Assembly: GCA_947628355.1 (NCBI GenBank)
Contig: CANQZO010000062.1
Coordinates: forward strand, 1-9,777
DNA from: Candidatus Gastranaerophilales bacterium
GTDB taxonomy: Bacteria; Cyanobacteriota; Vampirovibrionia; Gastranaerophilales; Gastranaerophilaceae
Direction: 5' to 3'
Length of the DNA: 9,777 bases
Below are positions 1 to 6,813 of this stretch, in pieces. A program made the position numbers and the translations under genes. Numbering within the stretch: position 1 is the stretch's first letter; each line of letters opens with the position of its first letter. The notes under the pieces are model-generated. The model saw only the letters and a program-made list of their open reading frames with translations, was not told the DNA's origin and made no database searches.

Positions 1-773
1 TAAAATCGTGCATTTTACTTGCAGGGCTTAATGCCGAGGGTATTACATCCTTTACGGAGCCTTATAAATCCAGAAATCATACGGAGCTTATGCTATCTGC
101 AATGGGCGCGGATATTAGCGTAAACGGAAATACAGTTCAAATAAAAAAATCCGAGCTGCAACCTATTGATATTATAATCCCGGGGGATATTTCATCTGCG
201 GCCTTCTTTATTGCCGCCGCATTAATTGTTCCCGATTCTGACATTATAATTAAAAATGTGGGAATAAACGAAACACGCTCAGGAATTATTGACGTTTTAA
301 AATCCATGAATGCCGATATTACACTGCTTAACGAAAGAACTCAATCAAACGAAAAAATAGCTGATATTCATGTAAGATACTCCGACTTAAAAGCAGTAAC
401 AATTGAAGGCGAAATTATACCGCGATTGATAGATGAACTGCCCATAATCGCCGTTATTGCTTCACAAGCACAAGGAACTACAATTATTAAAAATGCGCAG
501 GATTTAAGAAATAAAGAAGCAGACAGAATAACGGCAACGGCAAAAGAACTAACCAAGCTAGGCGCGGATATACAAGAAACACAAGACGGATTTATAATTA
601 ACGGAAAAACAAAACTAAAGGGAAACTGCGAAATTGAATGCTACCATGACCACAGAATAGCAATGAGCAGTTATATTGCAGGGCTTATATGCGAAAAACC
701 CGTTAAAATCAATGAATTTCAATGGGTTAATATATCTTTCCCCGAATTTTTAGAATTGATACATTCTATTTAG
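1..773 (+). CDS. aroA: 3-phosphoshikimate 1-carboxyvinyltransferase (EPSP synthase), 5' truncated by window edge
   Basis: EPSP synthase joins shikimate-3-phosphate and phosphoenolpyruvate in the cytoplasmic pathway to chorismate. The reading frame is open from the window edge (first full codon at 3), so an ATG at 90 is internal and the real start lies upstream. About 257 residues are visible of the usual ~430. Family motifs are intact: AGLNAEGIT and SRNHTE near the left edge, PGDISSAAFF (about 180-209), the catalytic Asp-Glu of IDELP (about 429-443), the R-x-K-E-x-D-R segment at 507-527, DHRIAM (648-665), and the terminal SFPEF. The two-domain fold therefore looks complete at its 3' end, with no frameshift. 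The stop TAG (771-773) lies inside the convergent neighbour, giving an 8 bp tail-to-tail overlap. The Cys usually seen shortly before the SFP motif is Trp here (FQWVNISFP), which is not catalytic. Identification is very secure. Confidence 0.96.
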   Translation, partial: KSCILLAGLNAEGITSFTEPYKSRNHTELMLSAMGADISVNGNTVQIKKSELQPIDIIIPGDISSAAFFIAAALIVPDSDIIIKNVGINETRSGIIDVLKSMNADITLLNERTQSNEKIADIHVRYSDLKAVTIEGEIIPRLIDELPIIAVIASQAQGTTIIKNAQDLRNKEADRITATAKELTKLGADIQETQDGFIINGKTKLKGNCEIECYHDHRIAMSSYIAGLICEKPVKINEFQWVNISFPEFLELIHSI

Positions 774-1497
774 TTGGGAAATAAATTTTAGAGCCCTCAC
801 CCTCTTTTACTTTAAATGATATAAAAATTCTTTCGCCTTTATAATCCTCAGGCGGAATATCAAAGCTGTTTACATTAGAAAGCGCCATTAATACCGAATC
901 ATCCATTGATTCATTGTGTGATGAAGCAATAATTCTTTTAGTAGTAACAGAACCCTCTTTATTTATAATGAATTCCACCTTACATTCACCCGACCCTTTA
1001 ACTAAAGCCGAATTCCACTGCCTGTTGAATTCACCGCCGACTTCTTTTAAGTATTCTCTTAATTGAGGCGAAATAGAAGCAAAATTCTGATTTAAAATAG
1101 GCAGATTTAAAACAGGATCTTTTGTTTTTCTATATGGTGATGCAACAGTATCATCCCAGAATGTTTTTAACTCGGGCAATTTAACATTAGCCGTTTTAAC
1201 CTGTTTTTGTACTTTATCACTTTTCTTTTCGGGGTACGGAGGCAGGAACAGGACAGTTATTGCCAAAACAACAAAAGCAATAGCCGCAATCATAGATTTC
1301 TTTTTGTCTCGAGCCTCTTGCTCTAACTCCTCTTTTTCTTCTCTCGTTAATTTGCGCTTAGGTCTGACCGGTTCTTCTATTTCTTCTTCTTCTTCATAAT
1401 AATCATCTTCAATGATTTCATCAAATATATCATTCCCGCATTCACAATAGTCGGGGCATATATCATATTCTCTTCCACATTCAGTGCATCTGTACAT
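766..1497 (-). CDS. Zinc-ribbon / single-TM / TonB C-terminal-like protein
   Basis: This 243-residue protein has three parts. Residues 1-23 form a short zinc ribbon (C4-x2-C7 and C18-x-C20, with an extra C14). A very acidic stretch (27-42, runs of Asp/Glu) and a highly charged, probably helical segment (47-67) follow. A single hydrophobic helix at about 68-86 is preceded by KKK, so the N-terminus should be cytoplasmic. Residues 87-243 would then be periplasmic, and about 155-232 resemble a TonB C-terminal domain: RQWNSAL, a VEFIINKEGSV strand-turn, IIASSHNESMDDSVLMAL, and a PPEDYKGE turn before a last strand. TonB proteins normally have a short cytoplasmic tail, so the zinc ribbon is unusual. 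The ATG is preceded by AAAGGAAAA at good spacing, 17 bp after the FHA-like gene, and it is the last gene of the operon. No ExbB/ExbD or TonB-dependent receptor is nearby, so classical energy transduction is not supported. The partner is unknown. Confidence 0.72.
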   Translation of the reverse strand: MYRCTECGREYDICPDYCECGNDIFDEIIEDDYYEEEEEIEEPVRPKRKLTREEKEELEQEARDKKKSMIAAIAFVVLAITVLFLPPYPEKKSDKVQKQVKTANVKLPELKTFWDDTVASPYRKTKDPVLNLPILNQNFASISPQLREYLKEVGGEFNRQWNSALVKGSGECKVEFIINKEGSVTTKRIIASSHNESMDDSVLMALSNVNSFDIPPEDYKGERIFISFKVKEGEGSKIYFPTK

Positions 1498-1514
1498 TAT
1501 TATTTTCCTTTAAA

Positions 1515-3188
1515 TTAAAAATCCTTATCTACTTTTTCAAGTAATTCTTCTCTGATAATTATTTCAAATTTAGTATTACCTAACATAGTAGTTTCCATAA
1601 TAAGTATTGCGGTAGGAAGTGCGGCACCTAAGGCACATATAACCATATTTAAAATGTCACCGCCCATAACACCGGTAAAATACGTTACGTTCATTGTATA
1701 TTCAATGATAACAACACATATAGCAATAAACAACCATTTTTTTGCTTCTTTTTTAAGGTTTTTACTGCTTTCAACACCGTGTAAAGAAACACCATGTATA
1801 TTATAATCACTAAACCCGTCTTGTTTTATTACATTAGAAGCATTTATTCTTTTTGTAATTGCAAATGATGTGGAAAAACAATGGAAAGCAAATACAATCA
1901 TAAACGAAGCCAATGCAAGGAATACGGGAGATACTTTTAAGGCACCGTTTGCTAATCTTATAAAACCTGCAGCTTCGGGGAATATTTCACCCAATGTCTG
2001 AGATACGGCATAAGCCAAGAACGGAGCTGTAATAACACCCAAGAAAAATTCTCCGTATGATTTTAACTGGAGATTAAAGATTTTTTCTTTCATATCTTTT
2101 ATTTTTTTTCTGGTTATATTATTTACATATAAATTTATCCATTGTTGATAATCCTTTACAACGGCTTGAAAATCCTCTCTGCTTTCATAACTGTCTAATT
2201 CTTCACCGCTTTCTGAAATGATATTTTTAATAAAGCCTGCAAATACACCTAAAAGTATACACAATATTGAACACAGCATTAACATTTGCGGTATTAATAC
2301 AGGCAGGCTGTAAGTGCCCATTGCGAGTTCAATAAATGAAAATACCAATACAGCCGTAAATATTGAGAACGATGACAATAAACTCATTCTCTGAATTAAA
2401 ACTGTTGACTGAGATATTCTGGATTTTCCTTTTGCTCTAAGTGTAAGATATTGACCCTGCTTTAATACCAGAGTTATTATTATAAACCCGATAGCGAGTA
2501 AGAATAAAATTCTGTTTTGAAGTTGTACCCCAATCCCCTCAAGTCTTATAATATCCTTTAAAATATAAACAATGGCGAACGGAACAAAACCGATAAAGAA
2601 ATTTAAAAATCCCAAAATAATTTCATTTTGAGCTAGTTTATTTCTTAAATCATTAGACTTATAAGCTATTTCTTTAGTAATAATAGCACGTCTTCTTTCA
2701 ATATCAGCTTTACGTCTGTCTATTTTAATTTTTGTCTGAGCGCCGACACCTGTTCCGTATAATGTTGCTATATCTTGTTCATTAAGTTCTTCATCCTCAA
2801 TCATAGATATAGTTTTTTTATTTTCATCTCTGCGAATTTTTTCGGCACTTTTTCTGTTAGCAAGTTCAAGCGACCCTGCAAAAACCTTAGGATTTGCTCC
2901 GCCATCCGTAAAATTTATGCTTATAAACTCATCAGTTCCGCCAATCATTAATTTGCATATTGAACCAATAGTTCTGCTTGCACCCATCGGATTACCTTTA
3001 AGCAATACTCTGTCACTGTTAAAATTATTTACTATTTGCCATTGACCGTTATCCATTTTTTGAAGCGACAATATTAAATCAAAATCCAAATCCAGTTTAA
3101 ATTGACAATTAGGTGCCGTTCCTATATTTATAACCCCTGTATCATTAAATACTTGTCTGTTATTTTTTGAAGAGATGGTAACTTTCAT
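1515..3188 (-). CDS. Polytopic inner-membrane protein with FHA-like N-terminal domain
   Basis: This 557-residue protein begins with a beta-rich domain (1-94) that follows the FHA pattern: an xxIG turn at 20-23, NGQWQIVNN at 47-55, LLKGNPM at 62-68 and LMIGG near 80-84. The Arg after IG and the Ser/His that bind phosphothreonine in classical FHA domains are not evident, so it may be degenerate. A charged linker (110-188, many Lys/Arg) leads to about eight hydrophobic helices: 190-210, 227-243, 272-290, 297-320, 380-398, 421-443, 484-504 and 512-532. Positive charges in loops 244-268, 321-378 and 444-483 put these loops and both termini in the cytoplasm. The start ATG has an AGAGGAAA site 10 bp after the VWA stop, so the two genes are surely co-transcribed. 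I recognise no transport or catalytic motif in the membrane part. Weak resemblance to MotA/TolQ/ExbB helices at 380-443 is not enough to call. Function unknown. Confidence 0.7.
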   Translation of the reverse strand: MKVTISSKNNRQVFNDTGVINIGTAPNCQFKLDLDFDLILSLQKMDNGQWQIVNNFNSDRVLLKGNPMGASRTIGSICKLMIGGTDEFISINFTDGGANPKVFAGSLELANRKSAEKIRRDENKKTISMIEDEELNEQDIATLYGTGVGAQTKIKIDRRKADIERRRAIITKEIAYKSNDLRNKLAQNEIILGFLNFFIGFVPFAIVYILKDIIRLEGIGVQLQNRILFLLAIGFIIITLVLKQGQYLTLRAKGKSRISQSTVLIQRMSLLSSFSIFTAVLVFSFIELAMGTYSLPVLIPQMLMLCSILCILLGVFAGFIKNIISESGEELDSYESREDFQAVVKDYQQWINLYVNNITRKKIKDMKEKIFNLQLKSYGEFFLGVITAPFLAYAVSQTLGEIFPEAAGFIRLANGALKVSPVFLALASFMIVFAFHCFSTSFAITKRINASNVIKQDGFSDYNIHGVSLHGVESSKNLKKEAKKWLFIAICVVIIEYTMNVTYFTGVMGGDILNMVICALGAALPTAILIMETTMLGNTKFEIIIREELLEKVDKDF

Positions 3189-3198
3189 TTATTTCCTC

Positions 3199-3870
3199 TT
3201 ATCTTTTTAATATTTCTAAAACTTTTCTTACTGCCTGATCAACATTTTCTTCTGATGCCATTGTTAACGATGTCTTTTCATCCATAACAGGCAAAAGTGT
3301 TTGTCTTACTTCATCCAATTTTTGCGGATGTGCATATAAAAATGTCAAACTTAAATCCGGAATATATTTTAAAGTACGTTCCATATTTTTCGGCAATGTA
3401 TTCCAATTAATTTGTTTTGTAACGTCACCTTCATTTTCAAGGTCGCCCAAAATGAATATTGAAGGTTTATATCCTGCTTCTTTAAATTCAAGGGCATCAC
3501 CTACAGCCTTTTTAAGTGCCAAACCATAAGCGGTTCCGTATGCTTTAGGGTCAAATTCTCCGTATTTATTCATTGATTTTCTCATATCGACCAACTTATG
3601 CGGATTTCCGTTATATACGTTATAAGCATCTTCACTTACTACATATATTAATGCCTTATCCTCAGAGTCCATTCTCTTGGCAATTTTTAAAATTGTTTCT
3701 TTCTGTTTGTCTATTGAACCACGGCTTGATGCTGATATATCAAGCAAAAATACCGTTGCAACAGGCTGAAATTCTGCCAATTGTGTTTTACTTAATGCGA
3801 CTACTACCAATTTTAATATGAATACTGCTAAAACAAGTATTATTCCTAAAGTTAAAGTTCTTCTAAACAT
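3199..3870 (-). CDS. Membrane-anchored von Willebrand factor A (VWA) domain protein
   Basis: A 223-residue protein with an N-terminal hydrophobic helix (about 7-26) after MFRR, fitting a signal anchor that places the rest outside the cytoplasm. From about residue 38 a VWA fold follows, with a complete metal-ion-dependent adhesion site: DISAS (D44, S46, S48), the Thr of GTAYG (T113) and the Asp of LGDLENEGD (D143). The order and spacing are those of divalent-metal-binding VWA domains, so a protein-ligand binding role is likely. The domain ends near the C-terminus with no second domain, giving a small single-domain protein. It is first of a three-gene run with the FHA-like and TonB-like genes (10 bp to the next). 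Its start has only a weak GAGAG ribosome site, and a likely promoter lies just upstream at the end of trkH. It resembles BatA-type VWA proteins in general layout, but no MoxR ATPase or other bat gene is present. Specific function unknown. Confidence 0.82.
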   Translation of the reverse strand: MFRRTLTLGIILVLAVFILKLVVVALSKTQLAEFQPVATVFLLDISASSRGSIDKQKETILKIAKRMDSEDKALIYVVSEDAYNVYNGNPHKLVDMRKSMNKYGEFDPKAYGTAYGLALKKAVGDALEFKEAGYKPSIFILGDLENEGDVTKQINWNTLPKNMERTLKYIPDLSLTFLYAHPQKLDEVRQTLLPVMDEKTSLTMASEENVDQAVRKVLEILKR

Positions 3871-3900
3871 ACTACTCTCAAAACTGTTATTACCTGTTAA

Positions 3901-3930
3901 ATTGTATCATATTTATTTTATTTTTTGCAA
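3901..3930 (-). promoter_or_regulatory. Putative sigma70 promoter for the VWA/FHA-like/TonB-like operon
   Basis: On the minus strand, TTGCAA (3930-3925), an 18 bp spacer and TACAAT (3906-3901) preceded by TG at the extended -10 position form a good sigma70-type promoter. It overlaps the trkH 3' end and would start RNA near 3894, giving a leader of about two dozen bases before the VWA ATG. It could allow the trio to be expressed apart from trkAH, although read-through is also possible because no terminator is visible between them. AT-rich sequence makes chance matches common. Confidence 0.45.
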
Positions 3931-5397
3931 GTTATTTATTTTTTTCAAACTCCAAAAATCTGGATGTAATATGGCTAAAAAGGGTATTAACTCTAACCTG
4001 CCTATAAACATATTAAATATGGCAATCGATTTGGATATTGTCTGTAAATCTGCATAACTTCCCATTGGTCCGATTTTTTCGCCAAACCCGGGACCTAAGT
4101 TTCCAAGCGTCGCAATAGCCGCCGAAATCCCTGTTGTTACATCCTGCTCCGTATATATAAGTATTAATGCCGTCAGTGCAAATATGGCATAGAAAAACAG
4201 TACAAATGAAATCATTTGCCTTACTATATCTTCCTGCACTATAACTTTGTTAATTTTTATAGGATACACTCCGTTAGGGTGATGTATCTTTGATATCTGT
4301 CGTTTTAAGTATTTGAATATTAATATAATTCTAAGTAATTTTACACCGCCGGAGGCCGAACCTATTGAAGCTCCCGTAAACATCAATATAAACAGTAATA
4401 ATTTAGCTCTTAAACACCACTGTGCGTAATCGGCGGAAGCAAATCCCGTTGTTGTTATTATCGTAGTTACCTGAAAGAATGACGGTCTGATTGCATTTTT
4501 AAAATCATAAAAATTATGCATTGTTAATGTTGAGGCAATCAACAATGTAAAAATTAAAACAATGAAAAAATATACTTTAAATTCTTCATCGCGAAAAAGA
4601 GAAAGGATTTTTCTTCTTATATAAATTCTGTATTGCAGAGCAAAGTTTATACCTGCAACAAACATAAAAACAGCAACAACCCATACAAATTTTGTCTGTC
4701 CGTAAGCTATCAAACTTTGACCTTGCGGAGAAAATCCCCCGCCCGACATAGTGGAAAGAGAGGTACAAATCGCGTCAAATACAGGCATTTTCAAGTATAT
4801 TAATATGCAGGCTTCAATTAAAGTAAGCATAAAATATATTCCCCATAAAGCCGCTGCGCTCTGGCGTATTCTGGGAGTCAGTTTGCTGTCCTGAGCCCCC
4901 GGTATTTCAGCGAATGCAGCTTGACGCCCGGCTATTGAAAACTTAGGCAGTATTGCCGTAAATAATACTATTATCCCTAAACCCCCGAGCCACTGACTGA
5001 ACGAGCGCCAAAAAAACATTGTTTTCGGGTACTGCGAAAAATCAGTTAATATTGTTGCACCCGTCGTTGTAATTCCCGAAACACTTTCAAACAGTGCATC
5101 TATTGGCTTTAATCCGAAATATAAAAAGGGAATGACGCCTATTAAACATATCAAACCCCAAGTTAAAAGCACTATTGCAAATGCTTCGGTTTTATTTAAG
5201 CTGTTTATTTCTTCTTCTTTTTGACTTTTCTTTTTAAATATAAAGCCAAGTGCAAATGACACTATAGATGCCGCAGCAAAAGGAATTACGCAAGTATATT
5301 CTTTTAATATTAAAGCGCAAACCGCAGGAATTAATATTAAAAACGAAAAATATCTTAAAATTAAACTTATTGAATTTAACACATAATTTAAGTTCAA
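3913..5397 (-). CDS. trkH: Trk-type potassium uptake channel subunit TrkH
   Basis: An integral membrane potassium-translocating subunit of the TrkH/KtrB family, 494 residues, the usual length for TrkH. It shows four pore-loop repeats, each with its filter glycine: SVSGITTTGA (about 105-114), STMSGGGFS (215-223), TTIITTTGFA (311-320) and ATLGNLGPGF (429-438). ASIGSASGGVKLLR (343-356) and the C-terminal GRLELIPFLAILHPDFW are also characteristic. Many hydrophobic helices cover the rest. The start is a TTG at 5397-5395, chosen because AAGAGG overlaps the trkA stop codon 9 bases upstream; the next candidate, a GTG five codons in, has no such site. Six bases separate it from the end of trkA, so translation is probably coupled and the two products form one complex, with TrkA as the cytoplasmic nucleotide-binding ring. 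Identification is secure; K+ versus Na+-coupled details cannot be read from sequence alone. Confidence 0.95.
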   Translation of the reverse strand: MNLNYVLNSISLILRYFSFLILIPAVCALILKEYTCVIPFAAASIVSFALGFIFKKKSQKEEEINSLNKTEAFAIVLLTWGLICLIGVIPFLYFGLKPIDALFESVSGITTTGATILTDFSQYPKTMFFWRSFSQWLGGLGIIVLFTAILPKFSIAGRQAAFAEIPGAQDSKLTPRIRQSAAALWGIYFMLTLIEACILIYLKMPVFDAICTSLSTMSGGGFSPQGQSLIAYGQTKFVWVVAVFMFVAGINFALQYRIYIRRKILSLFRDEEFKVYFFIVLIFTLLIASTLTMHNFYDFKNAIRPSFFQVTTIITTTGFASADYAQWCLRAKLLLFILMFTGASIGSASGGVKLLRIILIFKYLKRQISKIHHPNGVYPIKINKVIVQEDIVRQMISFVLFFYAIFALTALILIYTEQDVTTGISAAIATLGNLGPGFGEKIGPMGSYADLQTISKSIAIFNMFIGRLELIPFLAILHPDFWSLKKINNLQKIK

Positions 5398-5403
5398 ATT
5401 TTA

Positions 5404-6744
5404 TTACCTCTTAAAAAAATTTTTAACAGTATCGGAATTATCCTGCGTGGTAAAGATTATTAAATTATCAAACGGCATAATTTGTGTAGTGCCTCGCGGG
5501 ATTATTATTCTGTTTCTGCGCTGTATTATTGCAATAATAGCCTTACAAGGCAGATTTAAGTTCATTATCATATCATTTTTAAAATTGTGAGGAACACAAA
5601 TTTCCAGAACTTCGCCCTGACCGCGTTCAACCGTTGCAAGTATTTCAATATCAGTTTTTATTAAATGATTTTCTATATCATCAATAGCTGCCCCGTTAAC
5701 GGATATTGCAACGTCAATACCGACTTTTTCAAACAAATTTGCATTAGCGTTTTTAGATACCCTTGTAATTACTTTAGGGACTTGCAATTGCTTTGCCAAG
5801 AGCGAGCATAAAAGGTTCTTTTCATCGTTATCAGTAACGCAGACAACAACATCGGATTCACCGACTCTTTCTTCTTCAAGCAGTTCAAAATTCGCTCCGT
5901 CGCCGTTTATTACCAATGTATTTTTTAACCCTTCGGTTAATTCTTCACATCGTTTGTAATCAAGCTCTATGATTTTAATTTTCATATTTGCTTTTTCAAG
6001 ATTACTTGCAAGCATTTGTCCGACACTGCCGCCGCCTATTATTGTTACTTGTTTTACATCATTTGTTTCCTGGAAAAATCTGTTTGCCAATATATCCAAA
6101 GAATATGATGAACCCATAAATATTACTTTATCATTAAGCAATAGCTCGGTATCACCGTTTGGAATAAACAGTGTGTTATCTCTTGTAATACCGACAATTA
6201 AGGTTTCATCGGGGAAATTACAATCTTTTATTTTTTTATTAATAAACTTAGTACCGTCTTCAACCCTGTATTCAAGTAATCTGGCTTTACCGTTTGCAAA
6301 ATCCTCAACATCTATTGCATTGGGAACGGTTATAATTCTGAATATTTCTTGAGTCATAAGTTCTTCGGGCCAAAGCACATAGTCAATCATTAATTCTTTT
6401 TGATACTTTGAACCGCGCACAAGCGAGAGCGAATCAACATTTTCTTTTTTACTCACGAAACAAACCGTTTTGAGCTTTGTCATATTAATTACGGTTAAAC
6501 ATGCAACAATATTTGCCTCATCATTATAAGTACAGGCAATAAATATATCGGCATTTTTTATCCCGACAGATTCCAATACGCTTATATTAGACCCGGAACC
6601 CTGTACATATTCCAAATCCAGCTTATCAAAACTTTCTCTGTTATTATTCGGGTCATCATCTATAATTATTATGTCGTGGTCTTCAAACAACCTTGTTGCA
6701 ATTAAACATGCCAGTTCGTTTGCACCGTATATTACTATTTTCAT
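5404..6744 (-). CDS. trkA: Trk system potassium uptake regulatory protein TrkA
   Basis: The cytoplasmic peripheral subunit that gates TrkH in response to nucleotide binding. The 446 residues match the usual TrkA length and contain two tandem RCK units, each a Rossmann-type TrkA-N domain followed by a TrkA-C domain (about 1-225 and 231-446). The second nucleotide site has an intact GGGSVG (237-242) with the acidic IELD at the end of strand 2 (259-262) and NGDGAN (280-285). The first site reads GANELA (7-12) where GAGxVG is expected, so two loop glycines are replaced, although the acidic IIDDD (28-32) and QGSGSN (48-53) remain. The ATG is preceded by AAAAAGG seven bases upstream. It lies directly before trkH with six bases between, and 69 bases after the TPR gene, where a possible promoter sits. 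A two-RCK TrkA beside TrkH makes the assignment firm; the altered first site hints at unequal nucleotide binding between halves. Confidence 0.95.
   Translation of the reverse strand: MKIVIYGANELACLIATRLFEDHDIIIIDDDPNNNRESFDKLDLEYVQGSGSNISVLESVGIKNADIFIACTYNDEANIVACLTVINMTKLKTVCFVSKKENVDSLSLVRGSKYQKELMIDYVLWPEELMTQEIFRIITVPNAIDVEDFANGKARLLEYRVEDGTKFINKKIKDCNFPDETLIVGITRDNTLFIPNGDTELLLNDKVIFMGSSYSLDILANRFFQETNDVKQVTIIGGGSVGQMLASNLEKANMKIKIIELDYKRCEELTEGLKNTLVINGDGANFELLEEERVGESDVVVCVTDNDEKNLLCSLLAKQLQVPKVITRVSKNANANLFEKVGIDVAISVNGAAIDDIENHLIKTDIEILATVERGQGEVLEICVPHNFKNDMIMNLNLPCKAIIAIIQRRNRIIIPRGTTQIMPFDNLIIFTTQDNSDTVKNFFKR
5407..5412 (-). promoter_or_regulatory. Ribosome binding site for trkH, overlapping the trkA end
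   Basis: AAGAGG on the minus strand encodes the last two codons of trkA (Lys-Arg) and directly precedes its TAA stop. It lies nine bases before the TTG at 5397, which supports TTG as the trkH start and suggests translational coupling of the two subunits. Confidence 0.7.
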
Positions 6745-6771
6745 AAAAATACCTTTTTATTGATACACTTA

Positions 6772-6800
6772 TTTAAAACTAAAAAGGATTTTTTGTCCAA
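6772..6800 (-). promoter_or_regulatory. Possible sigma70 promoter for trkA-trkH
   Basis: In the 69 bp between the TPR gene and trkA, the minus strand has TTGGAC (6800-6795), a 17 bp spacer and TTTAAA (6777-6772), giving a leader of roughly 20 bases before the trkA ribosome site and ATG. The -35 match is good and the -10 only moderate. No terminator separates the TPR gene from trkA, so co-transcription is equally possible. Confidence 0.35.
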
Positions 6801-6813
6801 TTTGAAATATAAA

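Noticed and set aside
766..1497. A classical TonB-ExbB-ExbD energy transducer
   Set aside because: No ExbD gene or TonB-dependent receptor is present in the window, the usual Pro-rich periplasmic spacer is missing, and the zinc-ribbon head is atypical.
3199..3870. A BatA/MoxR-type VWA operon
   Set aside because: There is no MoxR AAA+ ATPase, no DUF58 protein and no BatB-E neighbour, and the partner genes are FHA-like and TonB-like instead.
5969..6352. Plus-strand open frame of 127 codons antisense to trkA
   Set aside because: It lies wholly inside a firmly identified trkA and shows no recognisable domain; the hydrophobic translation is what antisense of this AT-rich codon use gives.
6781..6792. 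AAAAAGGATTTTTT as a terminator between the TPR gene and trkA
   Set aside because: The possible stem is only five A:T pairs with a tiny loop and no GC core, so it would not stop transcription; it is also part of the promoter spacer.
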